A stretch of DNA of 64,000 bases from Cohaesibacter sp. (GCA_025210795.1 JAOAQZ010000015.1:29837-93836); one strand, 5' to 3'. Positions 44,467 to 54,283 are shown, counted from the stretch's first letter. The notes: a model not told the origin generated them from the sequence alone. Made by a program: numbers and translations.

Positions 44467-45110
44467 ATAGACGTCAATTCCTGACTGGCTCATAGGTGTT
44501 AGGTCTTGGGGCTTTGGGTTTCTATGCATTTAGCGGTCGAACTGAGCTGAATGCTGCTGATCTGGAGGGAATGCCCAAGCTGAAAATATTGCCGCTCCTT
44601 GATGCCAAATCAGGAAAGTCTGTCGAGCTAGTCGCACAAAAAGGCAATGCCGTTTTTGTTGGAAATGCTGCCAATCAGACGTTCAGGTCCAATCAGTCTT
44701 ATCTTGGTCCGACTGTGGCGAGGAATGGTGGCCGGAAATCACGATCGACCAGCCTCCCACAACGGTTTGGTACCACACGCATATTCATGAAAGAACAGCC
44801 CATGATGTTCACAAAGGACTGGCTGGTATTATTCATCTGATGGATGATCAGGATGATGACCGGGGCCATATCCATGGCGCCGTGTTCAAGGTCCTGTCCG
44901 AGAATGGGCGCAGCCCGAAGAACCACAATCAAGGCCTCAAGGATACTGTTTTGGTTGAAGACCAGGTCGATCTTCTGGTGTGCTTTGATAAACCGGCGAG
45001 CCGGGAAAAGCCCTTTATGTATCACTGCCACATTCTCGAGCATGAAGATGCCGGAATGATGGGGCAATTCGTAGTGATCAAACCATTTTTCAATTTCAGG
45101 ATTCAATCAT
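44463..45110 (+). pseudogene. Second multicopper oxidase, multiply broken
   Basis: Starts MNRRQFLTGS (Tat signal), then an in-frame TAG (44493-44495), then VLGLGALGF and a domain-1 start (FVGNAANQTF...YLGPTV). Near 44715 the frame changes and PEITIDQPPTTVWYHTHIHER gives the domain-1 copper site. After IIHLMDD it jumps to GHIHGAVFKVLSENG and ends with MYHCHILEHEDAGMMG from domain 3, so domain 2 is deleted. Stop, frameshift and deletion together mark a dead gene. Confidence 0.88.
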
Positions 45111-45177
45111 GAAATCTCTCACCACAATTATCGCCGGATCCTTGTTTGTCTTCACACCTATTTCGGTATTGGGAGAA
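45109..45177 (+). pseudogene. Truncated start of an exported protein gene
   Basis: ATG 45109 gives MKSLTTIIAGSLFVF then TPISVLGE and a stop, that is, only a signal peptide. It overlaps the end of the oxidase relic. The body of the gene is replaced by the resolvase fragment starting near 45180, so this marks the left breakpoint of the accessory island. Confidence 0.6.
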
Positions 45178-45179
45178 TA

Positions 45180-45383
45180 ATATTCAGGACGTCGCAGGTA
45201 TGGCGACCGAGGCGGGCCATTATCAGTTCATCTTCTGGACGCAAAAATTCAAGGATGGTGGCCAGTTCTTTGTAATTGGCCCGCCTGATAGCTTTCTGAC
45301 CGGATCCTTCAGCCTCAATGTGGTTTTGATGAAACGCCAGATCTTGTTCATGCGTCCTAATGCGGGCGTACCTATTTTGCCAT
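45180..45383 (-). pseudogene. Degenerate 5' fragment of serine resolvase
   Basis: The minus strand from ATG 45383 aligns by eye with the first third of the resolvase at 54798-55415. The shared blocks include the sequence around the start codon (TTTTGCCATATGTCAC on the plus strand), the CCAGATCTTGTTC block, the CAGAAGATGAA block and the CGC.GGTAT block. It has several in-frame stops and about 30 nt less than the other copy. Same orientation as that copy. Confidence 0.7.
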
Positions 45384-45670
45384 ATGTCACGGCAGGGTAT
45401 ACCTCAGTGTTACATTTTATGCCGTGCTGGTTGGTGAGTAGTTTGTGCCCGTTCACTATTGCTTTGAATAAATGACCGCAGTGCGGTGATGTTCTACTTG
45501 TTGGGGGGCATCGCCGCTTATCAGTTGCGGACAAGATATTGTGTAACTCCGAGACATCCGTAGCATTGATGGTGAGTTGAAACGGGCGTAGCATTGAAGA
45601 AAAGCCCTTCGGGGCTGATCAATGGCGACCAGCCTTGAAGTGCGCATTCTCTGCGTTGGGAGAGAGCGCC
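45384..45670. other. Intergenic stretch right of resolvase relic
   Basis: No gene. CGTAGCATTGA is repeated at 45559-45569 and 45587-45597 (28-bp period). AGCCC-TTCG-GGGCT (45604-45617) forms a small hairpin with a T-rich tail on the minus strand. The promoter of the PASTA operon must lie here; GGGAGAGAG (45658-45666) is its ribosome site. Confidence 0.45.
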
Positions 45671-48589
45671 ATGATGCCTTTTCAGTTCAGACCATGCCAG
45701 CTATCGCAGCGGGTTTTGGAGTTTTTCTCCATATCCCGTACAGATTTTTCTGTCTTCGTCAGTTTGGTAATAGCGGCCACGCTGGGAGCTATTCAGCCTT
45801 TGCAAGCTCAACTGGCGGCCCGCTTTGAGATGAACTACCAGCCCATGCAAGCAAATGCCCAGAAGTGTATCCCGCCTTTGGATGCCAAGGCTCCTCCCTC
45901 CTATTTGTCAGAATTCTATGACGGGATCTCAAAATCCTGCAGTGGTGAGAAGTTATCCGAAAAAGACAGGCTTGAATATCTGGTGGTGACGATAGGGGTT
46001 TTGGTTCCCAATCCGGCAACCCCCTATCTGGCTGCTTATGGAGGCAGCAAGTTCTCCGGCCATATGAAAGACTGCCTGACTGAAGCACTGATTAATGCCT
46101 CGGCTTTTAGTCCCGAACAAAAAAAGACCCTGAAAAAGACTTTAGCCGATATCAGTACGCTTAAAGGCTGGAAAGAGGCACTTCAAGGCCTTCCTGAGCT
46201 GGCTGATCGCGATCAAGTCGATGCTATGCTGGAAATTGCTGAAGAGATCAGTGATGTGCGGAAAAAACAGGGGGACGATGCGAGCGGCCCAAATAGCCAG
46301 ACCATCTATCAAATGCTCAGCAGTGCCTATTCCAACGCAAATCATGCACAGAGACTTCTGCGTAAAGGGCCCGTTGGGAGCTGGCTCTATGACATGGACC
46401 ATGCAATGGATGCTTGCCGCTATGATGAGGCAGAAAAGTTGCTCGAGAAGGCCCGTATCTACACTAAACAGGTTTGCGATAGAAATGGCGCATCCCTACG
46501 GGTAAGAGAGCGGGGCTATCTTGCTCATATGCGCCAGACCAGAGCCAAAATTGAGAGAAATTTTGACGGACCTGAGCGGCAAAAAGCAGCTCAGCTTTTT
46601 TATCTGATTGAAGCAAGCCAGAGGAGTATCGATTATCATCTTTCAAATCTGGAGAAGATTGACGAGCGAAGCAAAGATCTGCAGGCAAAACGTAAATCAT
46701 TCAAACGACAACAAAAAGACTATCTTGAACTGCAGAATGGGATCCTGGCTTCTCTTCGCAAGGGCGGCGATTGTAAAAGCATCTCCGATCTGGAAGGGAT
46801 TCTTTCGCAATATCCTCCCTCATGCCAGTCAGCTTTCTTCAAACGCGTTGGGTCTGCTTTCATGCGACCGGACGATTTATATGATCGTTTGGTGCAAAAT
46901 GGACGCAACCAAATCCGCTTCTGGTGGGCTGAAGCGGACAAAGTGGAAGGCGCTTATCGGGCCTGCAATATTGATAAAGCGGAGAGGATCAAAAGCGCAC
47001 TTCAATCACAAATTCGAGCCCGGCCCGTATATCTCTATGATGGAGCGCGATGCAACCGTCTGGAGCTGACAGATCTACACAGCCATCTGGCAAATCAGAC
47101 CTTTCCTGATCACTGTCGCAAGGTGGACGTGCCAAGGGTTTCTGGACGCTCTGTCAGTAAGGCAAGCGATCTCATTTATGAGGCCAATCTAGTACCGGGA
47201 GAGGTGATAACTCTCCCCAATGATAAAGGCCAATGGCAGGAAGATATGGTTGTTAAAACCAGTCCTGAGGAAGGGTCGAAAGTCAGGCAGCAAAGCCGCA
47301 TCAATCTCTTCAAGGCCGGCAAAAAATTGTCAGAATCGACTGCCCAAGATCTGGTGACAATGCCAAACGTGATTGGCAAGCCTCTTGCGACCGCAGAAAA
47401 TCTGGTTCGGGCAGTCGGATTGGTGGTCATTACAAGCTCGGGAGTTGCTGCAAACGAAGAGAGCCAAACAGAGGGGCATGTCTATTTAGCATCTCATGAG
47501 GCCAATAGCCCGATTGAGGCAGGGACAGCAATCACTCTGACCTATTACAAAGCTGCAACTCATGGCAGGGTACCGGCCATTGCTGGCAAAACAATCGAGA
47601 CAGCCAAGAGCCTTCTTCTTGCAGCAGGCTTCCAAGTTACCGGACCGGGGCTTGGCAAGCCAGCAGCTGAGAGTAAGGATGTCGGCGCTGTCTATGGCAG
47701 TCAGCCGGGTTTTAACAGCCGGGTGTTGCTGGGTAGCCCAGTGGAAATTTTGCTCTATGGCCCATCAAAAGGGGAGAGAGTAATACCGGATGTCTCTGGA
47801 AAAGCCATTGACGTGGCTGCAGGGATGATTATCGGCGATGATGGCTTCTTTGTTCTTGGCAATATTATCGACGTCTCTCCGATCCCCGAAGGGGGAAAGG
47901 AAAATCATGTCATAAGAACGGAGCCTGCAGCCGGTGAATTTGCCCCAAAAGGCACCTTGGTAACTGTTTATGCCTATCCCGACTATCAGGCAGATAACAA
48001 AGAGACAGCGGCGGACGAACGGGAGGAGGGTGTTTTGGATGCTGAAACATCCAATATGCTCGATGCTCCATCCCCTCAGGAAGGAACGACTAGCGAAAAT
48101 AGCGTAAAAGACCGCGCATTCTTCTATGGCTATTGGAAAAGCAAGCTTGAAAAACCGACAGCCGGACGAGCTGACCACAGCATCATCGTGATTGAGCGAA
48201 AAGTCTCGGACAACAAGTTCTACAAGGGCTATGAAGCTGATTTTCTGGAATATTGGGTGCCAGACGATGATGGAGGTCACAGGCGTTTTCTGACCCTGCC
48301 TGTCATCGTCAGTTCCAATGGAATTGTTGCAAATGCTCAGGTGATCGAGAAAGCCCAAAGTCGGCAAGCTTTGGAGAAAAAGAAGAAGCTGCAAAATGAT
48401 AAGCTTGGGTTGAGCAAAGCACTGAAGAGCCTCTCCAATATAGGCGATATGCTGAAGTCTCTTACCATTCGCTATGACAATGGCCAGTGCTTTGTCTCGG
48501 GGCAGAATAAAGAGGGGCGAACCATCCAAACCTCCATGCATTGCGAGAAATTACCGGGGCCGGTATTTCTAAAAGGAAGAGAGGGCTGA
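45671..48589 (+). CDS. Large envelope protein with four PASTA-like repeats
   Basis: A protein of 972 aa from ATG 45671 (MMPFQFRP), favoured by GGGAGAGAG just upstream; the open frame begins 12 codons earlier. A hydrophobic segment (SLVIAATLGAIQPLQAQ) is the signal sequence or anchor. Residues about 60-480 are helical, Cys-bearing and unlike a family known to me. About 486-770 hold four PASTA-like units (starts VPRVSGRSV, MPNVIGKPL, VPAIAGKTI, IPDVSGKAI). A C-terminal domain of about 180 residues follows. PASTA usually binds muropeptides on Gram-positive kinases; here no kinase domain is present. Confidence 0.8.
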   Translation: MMPFQFRPCQLSQRVLEFFSISRTDFSVFVSLVIAATLGAIQPLQAQLAARFEMNYQPMQANAQKCIPPLDAKAPPSYLSEFYDGISKSCSGEKLSEKDRLEYLVVTIGVLVPNPATPYLAAYGGSKFSGHMKDCLTEALINASAFSPEQKKTLKKTLADISTLKGWKEALQGLPELADRDQVDAMLEIAEEISDVRKKQGDDASGPNSQTIYQMLSSAYSNANHAQRLLRKGPVGSWLYDMDHAMDACRYDEAEKLLEKARIYTKQVCDRNGASLRVRERGYLAHMRQTRAKIERNFDGPERQKAAQLFYLIEASQRSIDYHLSNLEKIDERSKDLQAKRKSFKRQQKDYLELQNGILASLRKGGDCKSISDLEGILSQYPPSCQSAFFKRVGSAFMRPDDLYDRLVQNGRNQIRFWWAEADKVEGAYRACNIDKAERIKSALQSQIRARPVYLYDGARCNRLELTDLHSHLANQTFPDHCRKVDVPRVSGRSVSKASDLIYEANLVPGEVITLPNDKGQWQEDMVVKTSPEEGSKVRQQSRINLFKAGKKLSESTAQDLVTMPNVIGKPLATAENLVRAVGLVVITSSGVAANEESQTEGHVYLASHEANSPIEAGTAITLTYYKAATHGRVPAIAGKTIETAKSLLLAAGFQVTGPGLGKPAAESKDVGAVYGSQPGFNSRVLLGSPVEILLYGPSKGERVIPDVSGKAIDVAAGMIIGDDGFFVLGNIIDVSPIPEGGKENHVIRTEPAAGEFAPKGTLVTVYAYPDYQADNKETAADEREEGVLDAETSNMLDAPSPQEGTTSENSVKDRAFFYGYWKSKLEKPTAGRADHSIIVIERKVSDNKFYKGYEADFLEYWVPDDDGGHRRFLTLPVIVSSNGIVANAQVIEKAQSRQALEKKKKLQNDKLGLSKALKSLSNIGDMLKSLTIRYDNGQCFVSGQNKEGRTIQTSMHCEKLPGPVFLKGREG

Positions 48590-48592
48590 AAC

Positions 48593-50641
48593 ATGTTTAT
48601 GCCAACTGGTCTGAAAAGAGTACTTTTTCTTTTGGTTCCAGCCCTGCTGACATCGGCCACGGTTCTCGCGGCTGATATCCCTTCTCGCGTGCTTCGGGTT
48701 CTGGATGGCAATAAAATAGTGCTCGCGCCTACCGAACATAATGTCGCAATAGAGATGGGCTCGATAGTTACTCTATCGGTTAACCTCCCCAAGATAGGAC
48801 CAGTTGCCATTTCAACCAAATGGCTGGTGGAACAACAAACCGGGCAAGGATTGATCGCAGCTCCGCAAGACAAAGCCAATGCAGCGCCCCAAATTGGCTA
48901 TGATGTCCTGATTACTCCAAAGCCTGTTTCCCAGAAAAAATCTAAAGCCCTGCCTGATACTGAGAGGGAAGGCTCCCTGTTGATGCTGGAAGCCATCAGC
49001 TTCTTCACTTGGGGGAAGAATGACAAATATGATCGCCAAGCCATTAAACTTTGGCGAAAGGCCGCGCAATTGGGCTCCACAGATGCACAGGTAGCCTTGG
49101 GAAGGGCCTATGCCTTTGGATATGGTGTCGACATAGATGAATTTGCGGCTCTTTCCTGGTTTGAGAGAGCAGCAGCCAAAGGCAACCACAAGGGACAGAT
49201 AAGGGCGGGATTGTTCCATCTACTTGGCTATGAAACCCCAAAAAATGCCGAGAAAGCCATCCGCTATTTCACCCAAGCTGCAAATCAGGGCAATGCGACC
49301 GCCATGTTCTATCTCTTTGATGCCTATGAGGACGGGAATGGTGTCAAAGCCGATCTTCAAACAGCTCTCAAGTGGCTCGAAAAATCAGGAGATTACGGGC
49401 ATTCTTTAGCCAATTATGCCCTATCTTCTCTCTATTTTTCTGGTCAGAAAGAAGCCGGTAAGGCAATTGTTGAGAAAGATGAAGGGCGCGGGCTTTCCTA
49501 TCTTCTCAGGGCAGCCAAGTCAGGCATGCCGCGCGCGGCAGAAGAGCTTGCCGAGCGGTTTCGTACCGGCTCTGGTGTGGCGCAGAGTGATGTGCTGTTC
49601 AGAAAATGGTCCCAAGACGCTCATGCCCCAAGAGGGCAGGATCGCGATAGATCGGTTGACCATTCCAATCCCTATTGCTTGGCACCGCTTGAATGCTACG
49701 GACCCGTAGCCATTCAGCGCCTTGTCTCTCACAATTCGCACACCACCGATATCGCTTCCCCTAGCATTCCCAAAAAACCTGCCACTCAGCCGGATCAATC
49801 GACAGATATCTGGGGTGCCTCGAAAGAGCGGCAGGATATGACCAAGGAGGAAGCCATTGCTCTAGGCAGAGCAGAGCGTCAAGAACGTCTGGCACACTAT
49901 AACAAGACGCCACTAGAGTGCGATAAACTGGCGGCCCATCCGCAGGATGAAGATGCGGTCACTCCGGGCATTTCCTACAGCGTGTTGGATGCTGCCCGCG
50001 CTATAGAAGCTTGCCAGTCAGCTCTTCGTGACAATCCAAGTGAGCGCCGTTTCCATACCCAGTTGGCTCGTGGCTATTTTAAGCAAGGCAATATTCCTAA
50101 AGCCCTCATGCATTTTGAGATAGCTGCAGATATGGATAGTGCTCAGGCTATGGCCTTTCTGGGAGTTGTATATAAGACAGGCAAAGGTGTGCCTCTCAAC
50201 TCTGTACAGAGCTTGCAATGGTTTGAGAAGGCGGCTGAGCGAGGAAATCTGGCGGGCTTGGTTTTTACAGCCGCGATGCTTCGGGATGGTGAAGGCACAA
50301 CCAAGAATCCGGTTCGCGCCGCAAAGCTATTCGAGCAAGCCATTAAACGTGGGGCTGGCGATGCGTACTATGCTCTTGGCATGATGCTGGATAAGGGACA
50401 GGGGATCGAACGGTATCCTGAAAAAGCTGCACACTATCTTTTGGAGGCGTTTTACAAAGACATCCCTCTGGCAAATAAGGTTTTGCTCAAGGAAGCAAGC
50501 ACAATCAGTCGGCAGACACGCTGGTATATTCAGGAACATCTAGTAAAGCGCGGATGTTATCACGGCAAATTAGACGGCCTGTTTGGCAAGGCGACCAGAG
50601 CAGCATTGCAGGATTGCAAACGCAGAGTTCGGCTGAAATGA
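48593..50641 (+). CDS. Sel1-repeat protein with C-terminal peptidoglycan-binding-like domain
   Basis: A 682-aa exported protein (signal peptide to about residue 28, LAA). Two blocks of Sel1-like helical repeats are seen: about 130-330 (AQLGSTDAQVALGRAYAFG, AAKGNHKGQIRAG and others) and about 480-620 (DMDSAQAMAFLGVVYKTG, AAERGNLAGLVF). The end (IQEHLVKRGCYHGKLDGLFG, ATRAAL) is like a PG_binding_1 domain. It begins 3 nt after the PASTA gene, so the two form one operon and probably one envelope complex. Confidence 0.82.
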   Translation: MFMPTGLKRVLFLLVPALLTSATVLAADIPSRVLRVLDGNKIVLAPTEHNVAIEMGSIVTLSVNLPKIGPVAISTKWLVEQQTGQGLIAAPQDKANAAPQIGYDVLITPKPVSQKKSKALPDTEREGSLLMLEAISFFTWGKNDKYDRQAIKLWRKAAQLGSTDAQVALGRAYAFGYGVDIDEFAALSWFERAAAKGNHKGQIRAGLFHLLGYETPKNAEKAIRYFTQAANQGNATAMFYLFDAYEDGNGVKADLQTALKWLEKSGDYGHSLANYALSSLYFSGQKEAGKAIVEKDEGRGLSYLLRAAKSGMPRAAEELAERFRTGSGVAQSDVLFRKWSQDAHAPRGQDRDRSVDHSNPYCLAPLECYGPVAIQRLVSHNSHTTDIASPSIPKKPATQPDQSTDIWGASKERQDMTKEEAIALGRAERQERLAHYNKTPLECDKLAAHPQDEDAVTPGISYSVLDAARAIEACQSALRDNPSERRFHTQLARGYFKQGNIPKALMHFEIAADMDSAQAMAFLGVVYKTGKGVPLNSVQSLQWFEKAAERGNLAGLVFTAAMLRDGEGTTKNPVRAAKLFEQAIKRGAGDAYYALGMMLDKGQGIERYPEKAAHYLLEAFYKDIPLANKVLLKEASTISRQTRWYIQEHLVKRGCYHGKLDGLFGKATRAALQDCKRRVRLK

Positions 50642-50711
50642 CTGTTTGTGTCCGTCATCAAAGGAAATGGTGCCAAAGTTGTTAAAAATAAGAGAGACTT
50701 TGCCTCATCTC

Positions 50712-51691
50712 TTATGCGGCAGCTTTTTGGTGAAGCAAGCGCCTTGTTTTGAGTGTTTCCTGTTTGATGATTTCTCTTTGTCTGAGAATGGCTTTGTCCC
50801 TTCCAAAATAGACATCAGCTGGTGTTACGTTGTTCAAGCTCTCGTGGTGCCGATGGTGATTGTAATGGTCGATGAATGCTGCAATCTGCCTTTCCAAATC
50901 TCCGGGCAGAAAGTAATTTTCTAGCAAAATTCGGTTCTTGAGGGTTTGGTGCCATCGCTCAATCTTGCCCTGTGTCTGCGGATGATATGGAGCACCACAA
51001 GAATGTTTTATGCCCTTGTCTTTCAACCAGTCCGCCAGATCAGACGAGACATAACTGGAGCCATTGTCACTGAGCAGGCGTGGTTTATGGGCAACATGAA
51101 CTTGATCACAGCCTGAAGCTTGCAGTGCCAGGTCCAGGGTATCCGTTACGTCCTCTCCTTCATGTTGGTGCAAAGTTTCCATGAGATGATGTGCCGACTG
51201 TAGTCGTCCAGGATGGTGGACAGGTAAAACCAACCCCAGCCAATAACCTTTAAGTATGTAAAATCCGTTTGCCACAGCTGATTGATAGCCGTGGTCTTGT
51301 CTTTGAATTCGCTGGCTGCCTTGACCACAATATAGGCCGGGCTGGTGATCATGTCGTGGGCCTTGAGAATGCGGTAAACCGAGGCTTCCGAGACAAAATA
51401 CTGTTCTGTATCGGTAAACATGACTGCCAGTTCCCGGGGCGATAGCTCTGGTTCCTCCAGTGCCAAACTGACGACCTTGTCCCGAATATCATCAGGGATC
51501 CGGTTCCAGACCCTGCTTGGCTTTGGTGACTTGTCTATCAGGGCGGCCTCGCCACGCTGAAGGTATCGATCATACCAACGATAGAAAGTGGTGCGGGGGA
51601 TGCCCAGTTTGTCCAACGTTTGGCGGGCAGACAGATGGGACCCTTCAACAAGATCAATGATCTCAAGCTTCTCCGATTGGGAATATCTCAT
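50712..51691 (-). pseudogene. IS3-family transposase OrfB, frameshifted
   Basis: From ATG 51691 (MRYSQSEKLEIIDLV) an HTH region is followed by the DDE core: DFTYLKVIGWGW, STILDDYSRHIISWKL. At about 51165 the frame breaks after TNMKE because of two extra bases, then continues EDVTDTLDLALQASG, DNGSSY and YHPQTQGKIERWHQ with the catalytic Glu. The start overlaps the orfA stop by 4 nt. Inactive as written. Confidence 0.85.
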
Positions 51692-52099
51692 TCTTGGTCT
51701 TCCCCATCCCCGGTCACGCTTTTTTTGAGAAGGCGTAATTCCAGTGTTTGCTCGGCGACGACCTCTTTCAAATCCCGTGCTTCAGGACGTAGAGCTTTGA
51801 CCTCATCCGTGGTTGCTGCACGGGCTGTATCTCCAGTAAGCCGCTTCTTGCCGTTCGACTTACTGCTCGAACCGGTGGCGCTAATAAGCCTCACCCATAA
51901 AATCTTTCGACCACTTATAATAGATGCCTTGGGAGATACCTTCTTTGCGGCAAAGCTCAGCAATGCTGGCTTCACCACGCAGGCCATCAAGAACGATCCG
52001 GATCTTCTCCTATGCAGAATATTGCTTGCGGGTCGCACGTTTGATGTCTTTGACAATCTTCTCGGACGAGCTGCGCCCTTTGCCTGATGTCTGTCTCAT
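51688..52099 (-). pseudogene. IS3-family OrfA, disrupted
   Basis: From ATG 52099 (MRQTSGKGRSSSEKIVKDIK) the HTH reads up to KQYSA, a TAG replaces an expected Glu codon, then EKIRIVLDGLRGEASIAELC follows up to WSKDFMGEA. There a stretch of about 34 nt interrupts the frame before GKKRLTGDTARAAT and the leucine-zipper end LKEVVAEQTLELRLLKK. A stop plus insertion make it non-functional. Confidence 0.8.
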
Positions 52100-52128
52100 A
52101 CCCTCTCCTATAGGGTTACGATGAGACA

Positions 52129-52490
52129 AAATATATCTCTTAGCAAATCAACATATTTGGACCCATAGGCGTTGATGGGGAACAGTAACTGGCCTCAAGC
52201 TATCATTCTCTGACGGCAAAGGTTATGGCAACGTCCGCCAAATTTATCGCAGAAGACGCCAACATGTCACTCCATGTTTAAACATGGTCCTGTCCCATTG
52301 CAGGTAGGAGGGCCGATTGCGGCGATAGAACTGTGGTGTCCTTGGCCGTTCCTTCTTAAAAGGATGATGATGAAGAGGTTATATTCATCACGTCTGGCAA
52401 CGTCGAAAAGGTTCGATTTAGGCCACAGGCGGAAATTTGCACTTCTCCATGTTGAGGGCCAAAATACCAACCCTCAATGATTGGTCTTGA
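52129..52490. other. Intergenic relic DNA between IS and integrase fragment
   Basis: No intact gene. A 68-codon open frame at 52274-52480 (plus) has no family features. The stretch probably holds decayed upstream parts of the integrase that follows. Confidence 0.4.
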
Positions 52491-52766
52491 GTATCTGAGG
52501 CTGAGCATTTCCATGATCGTCCACACATAGTGACCCGCCAATATGCAAGATTACTGAAAGATTGGGTCAATTTGATCGGGTTGGAACTGAGCGCATATGG
52601 AACTCATTTCATGAGAAGGGCCAAAGTCGTTCAGATCTATAAGAAGACTTGGAACCTGAGAACCGTCTAGCTCTTGCTTGGGCACACCCAAATGGACAGC
52701 ACGGTCAGTTACCTTGGTGCCGATCTTGAATGCGCATTACCCATTTTCGAAAGTGCCGAGATCTGA
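52491..52766 (+). pseudogene. C-terminal relic of a tyrosine recombinase (integrase)
   Basis: The plus frame reads TRQYARLLKDWVNLIGLELSAYGTH, FMRRAKVVQIYKKT, NLRTV, a TAG in place of Gln, then LLLGHTQMDSTVSYLGADLE and a TGA at 52764-52766. The H-x-x-R arm, the GHT segment and the nucleophile Tyr in VSYLG are those of phage-type integrases of rhizobial elements. Only the last third remains. Confidence 0.75.
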
Positions 52767-52842
52767 AAACTGATGGGCTGGTTGAAACCGGCTCTTAGCT
52801 ACCATTGGAAGCGTGTCCAAGAAATTTCGGAATGGAGCTATA

Positions 52843-53220
52843 TCAGCTAGTATGCTGGCGGTCATAAGCCATGCGAAATTGTCTCACCTGATCCATTTGC
52901 TCATGGGACCAAAATACGAGAGGTTTCAGCATTCCCAATAGCTCACGTCCCAACGGTGTTAACTCATAGGATACGGCCACAGGAGGCCCGGGGTGTACGG
53001 TGCGTGTCAGATAGCCGTCGCGTTGCAGACCACGAAGATTCTCAGTCAACACGCTCTGCGTGACATCTCCGATGCTCCGCTTGAGATCCCCAAAGCGCTT
53101 GGGTTCATCTTCTAGCGCAAGAATGATGATCATTCTCCATTTGCCAGTCACATTGGAAAGTACAGACCGGATACAACAGTTGGAAGCTTCTGCTTTGTTG
53201 GCGACGCCTATCGGTAGCAT
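52843..53220 (-). CDS. HxlR-family transcriptional regulator
   Basis: A 125-aa winged-helix regulator from ATG 53218-53220 (MLPIGVANK), with GGAA upstream; a TTG six codons earlier is less likely. It has the HxlR layout CCIRSVLSNVTGKWRMIIILAL, then FGDLKRSIGDVTQSVLTENLRGLQRDGYLTR. A Cys pair before helix 1 could sense redox or electrophiles, as in HypR/YodB-type members. Divergent from the SnoaL-like genes, which are its likely targets. Confidence 0.88.
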   Translation of the reverse strand: MLPIGVANKAEASNCCIRSVLSNVTGKWRMIIILALEDEPKRFGDLKRSIGDVTQSVLTENLRGLQRDGYLTRTVHPGPPVAVSYELTPLGRELLGMLKPLVFWSHEQMDQVRQFRMAYDRQHTS

Positions 53221-53410
53221 ATCAATTCCTAGTATCAATAGCGAACTTATTCACAAGATACTCTGTCCAAGAGTGATTTTCAATATCAAGAAAGCCAATA
53301 TTTACAGACAGGTAGGTTGAAGCCTACTAGGTCAGTTTAAGGTACGTAATTGCAATGTGGTAGGAAATTGCTACTTTCTATTCAAATCATACGAACCGAA
53401 GGAAATAGCT

Positions 53411-54175
53411 ATGGCTATCAAGGAAATTGTTTTTGCGCTCTTTGCCGCTGTTTTTGTTGATCATGACCCCGAGGCAGTCCGCCAACTCGTCACACCTGGT
53501 TATGTCCAACACAATCCGAAGATTGCAACTGGTGTTGAAGGGTTGGTCAGTTTGGTCCCGATTGTCGAGCAATCCGGGATGACCGTGAAAACACACAGGG
53601 TTATCTCTGAAGGAAATCTTGTTGTTCTACACAGTACCTTTGAAAACGCTGATGCATTCGGTGCTCCGGCTTTGGCGGCATTTGACATCTTTCGTGTGAA
53701 AGACGGTAAGGTCACTGAACATTGGGATAACCTTCAAGCCATTCCTGAGAAGACAATGTCTGGACGGGGAATGACCGATGGAGCAACTAAGATCACCGAT
53801 CTGGACAAAACGGAAGAAAACAAAAAACTGGTTCTTGGTTTTGTACGCGATGTCTTGGGTGGTGTGGCACCTGAAAAAGCGCCGATCTATTCGGAAGTCT
53901 ATATGCAGCACAATCCCAACCTCGCAGATGGCATGGAGGGTTTGTTTGCTGGCACGAAAGCCTGGGCAGATCAGGGGTTTGTTATTACCAAGTTCGAGCC
54001 CCAACTGGTAGTGGCGGAAGGCAATTTTGTCTTTGTGGCCTCAGATGCAACGGTCAGCGGGAAACCTTGGGCATTCTTTGATTTGTGGCGTGTTGAAGAT
54101 GGAAAAATCATTGAGCACTGGGACGTTGTTTCTCCAACACCTGCAAAGATGGCGCACGACAACGGAAAGTTTTGA
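53411..54175 (+). CDS. Tandem SnoaL-like (NTF2-fold) protein
   Basis: 254 aa from ATG 53411 (MAIKEIVFALF), with GAAGG about 8 nt upstream. Two copies of the SnoaL-like unit are fused. One (about 1-120) has YVQHNPKIATGVEGL, FDIFRVKDGKVTEHWDN; the other (about 135-250) has YMQHNPNLADGMEGL, FFDLWRVEDGKIIEHWD. Such proteins are often induced under HxlR-type regulators; the ligand is unknown. Confidence 0.85.
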   Translation: MAIKEIVFALFAAVFVDHDPEAVRQLVTPGYVQHNPKIATGVEGLVSLVPIVEQSGMTVKTHRVISEGNLVVLHSTFENADAFGAPALAAFDIFRVKDGKVTEHWDNLQAIPEKTMSGRGMTDGATKITDLDKTEENKKLVLGFVRDVLGGVAPEKAPIYSEVYMQHNPNLADGMEGLFAGTKAWADQGFVITKFEPQLVVAEGNFVFVASDATVSGKPWAFFDLWRVEDGKIIEHWDVVSPTPAKMAHDNGKF

Positions 54176-54283
54176 GCCAGCTGTGTGGCCTGTGGGTCAC
54201 TTTCATCAAGCTGACGACCATCAGACTGTGCCATCTCTTTTTGAACCAAATGGAATATCTCTTCTATTCAAAGGGAAAAAACT

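Larger units (their letters stand above)
50701..52128 (-). mobile_element. Degenerate IS3-family insertion sequence
   Basis: About 1.43 kb bounded by imperfect inverted repeats TGCCTCATC (50701-50709) and GATGAGACA (52120-52128), which have the TG...CA ends of IS3 elements. It carries orfA and orfB on the minus strand, both broken. No target-site duplication is obvious at the edges. It sits just after the Sel1 gene. Confidence 0.82.

Noticed and set aside
45223..45594. 123-codon minus-strand open frame
   Set aside because: It overlaps the resolvase relic in another frame, has no family features and no ribosome site; taken as chance.
50694..52135. Target-site duplication of the IS element
   Set aside because: Bases next to the two inverted repeats do not match, so no duplication is claimed.
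52274..52480. 68-codon plus-strand open frame upstream of the integrase relic
   Set aside because: No integrase motif in this frame; the real relic is in another frame from 52491.
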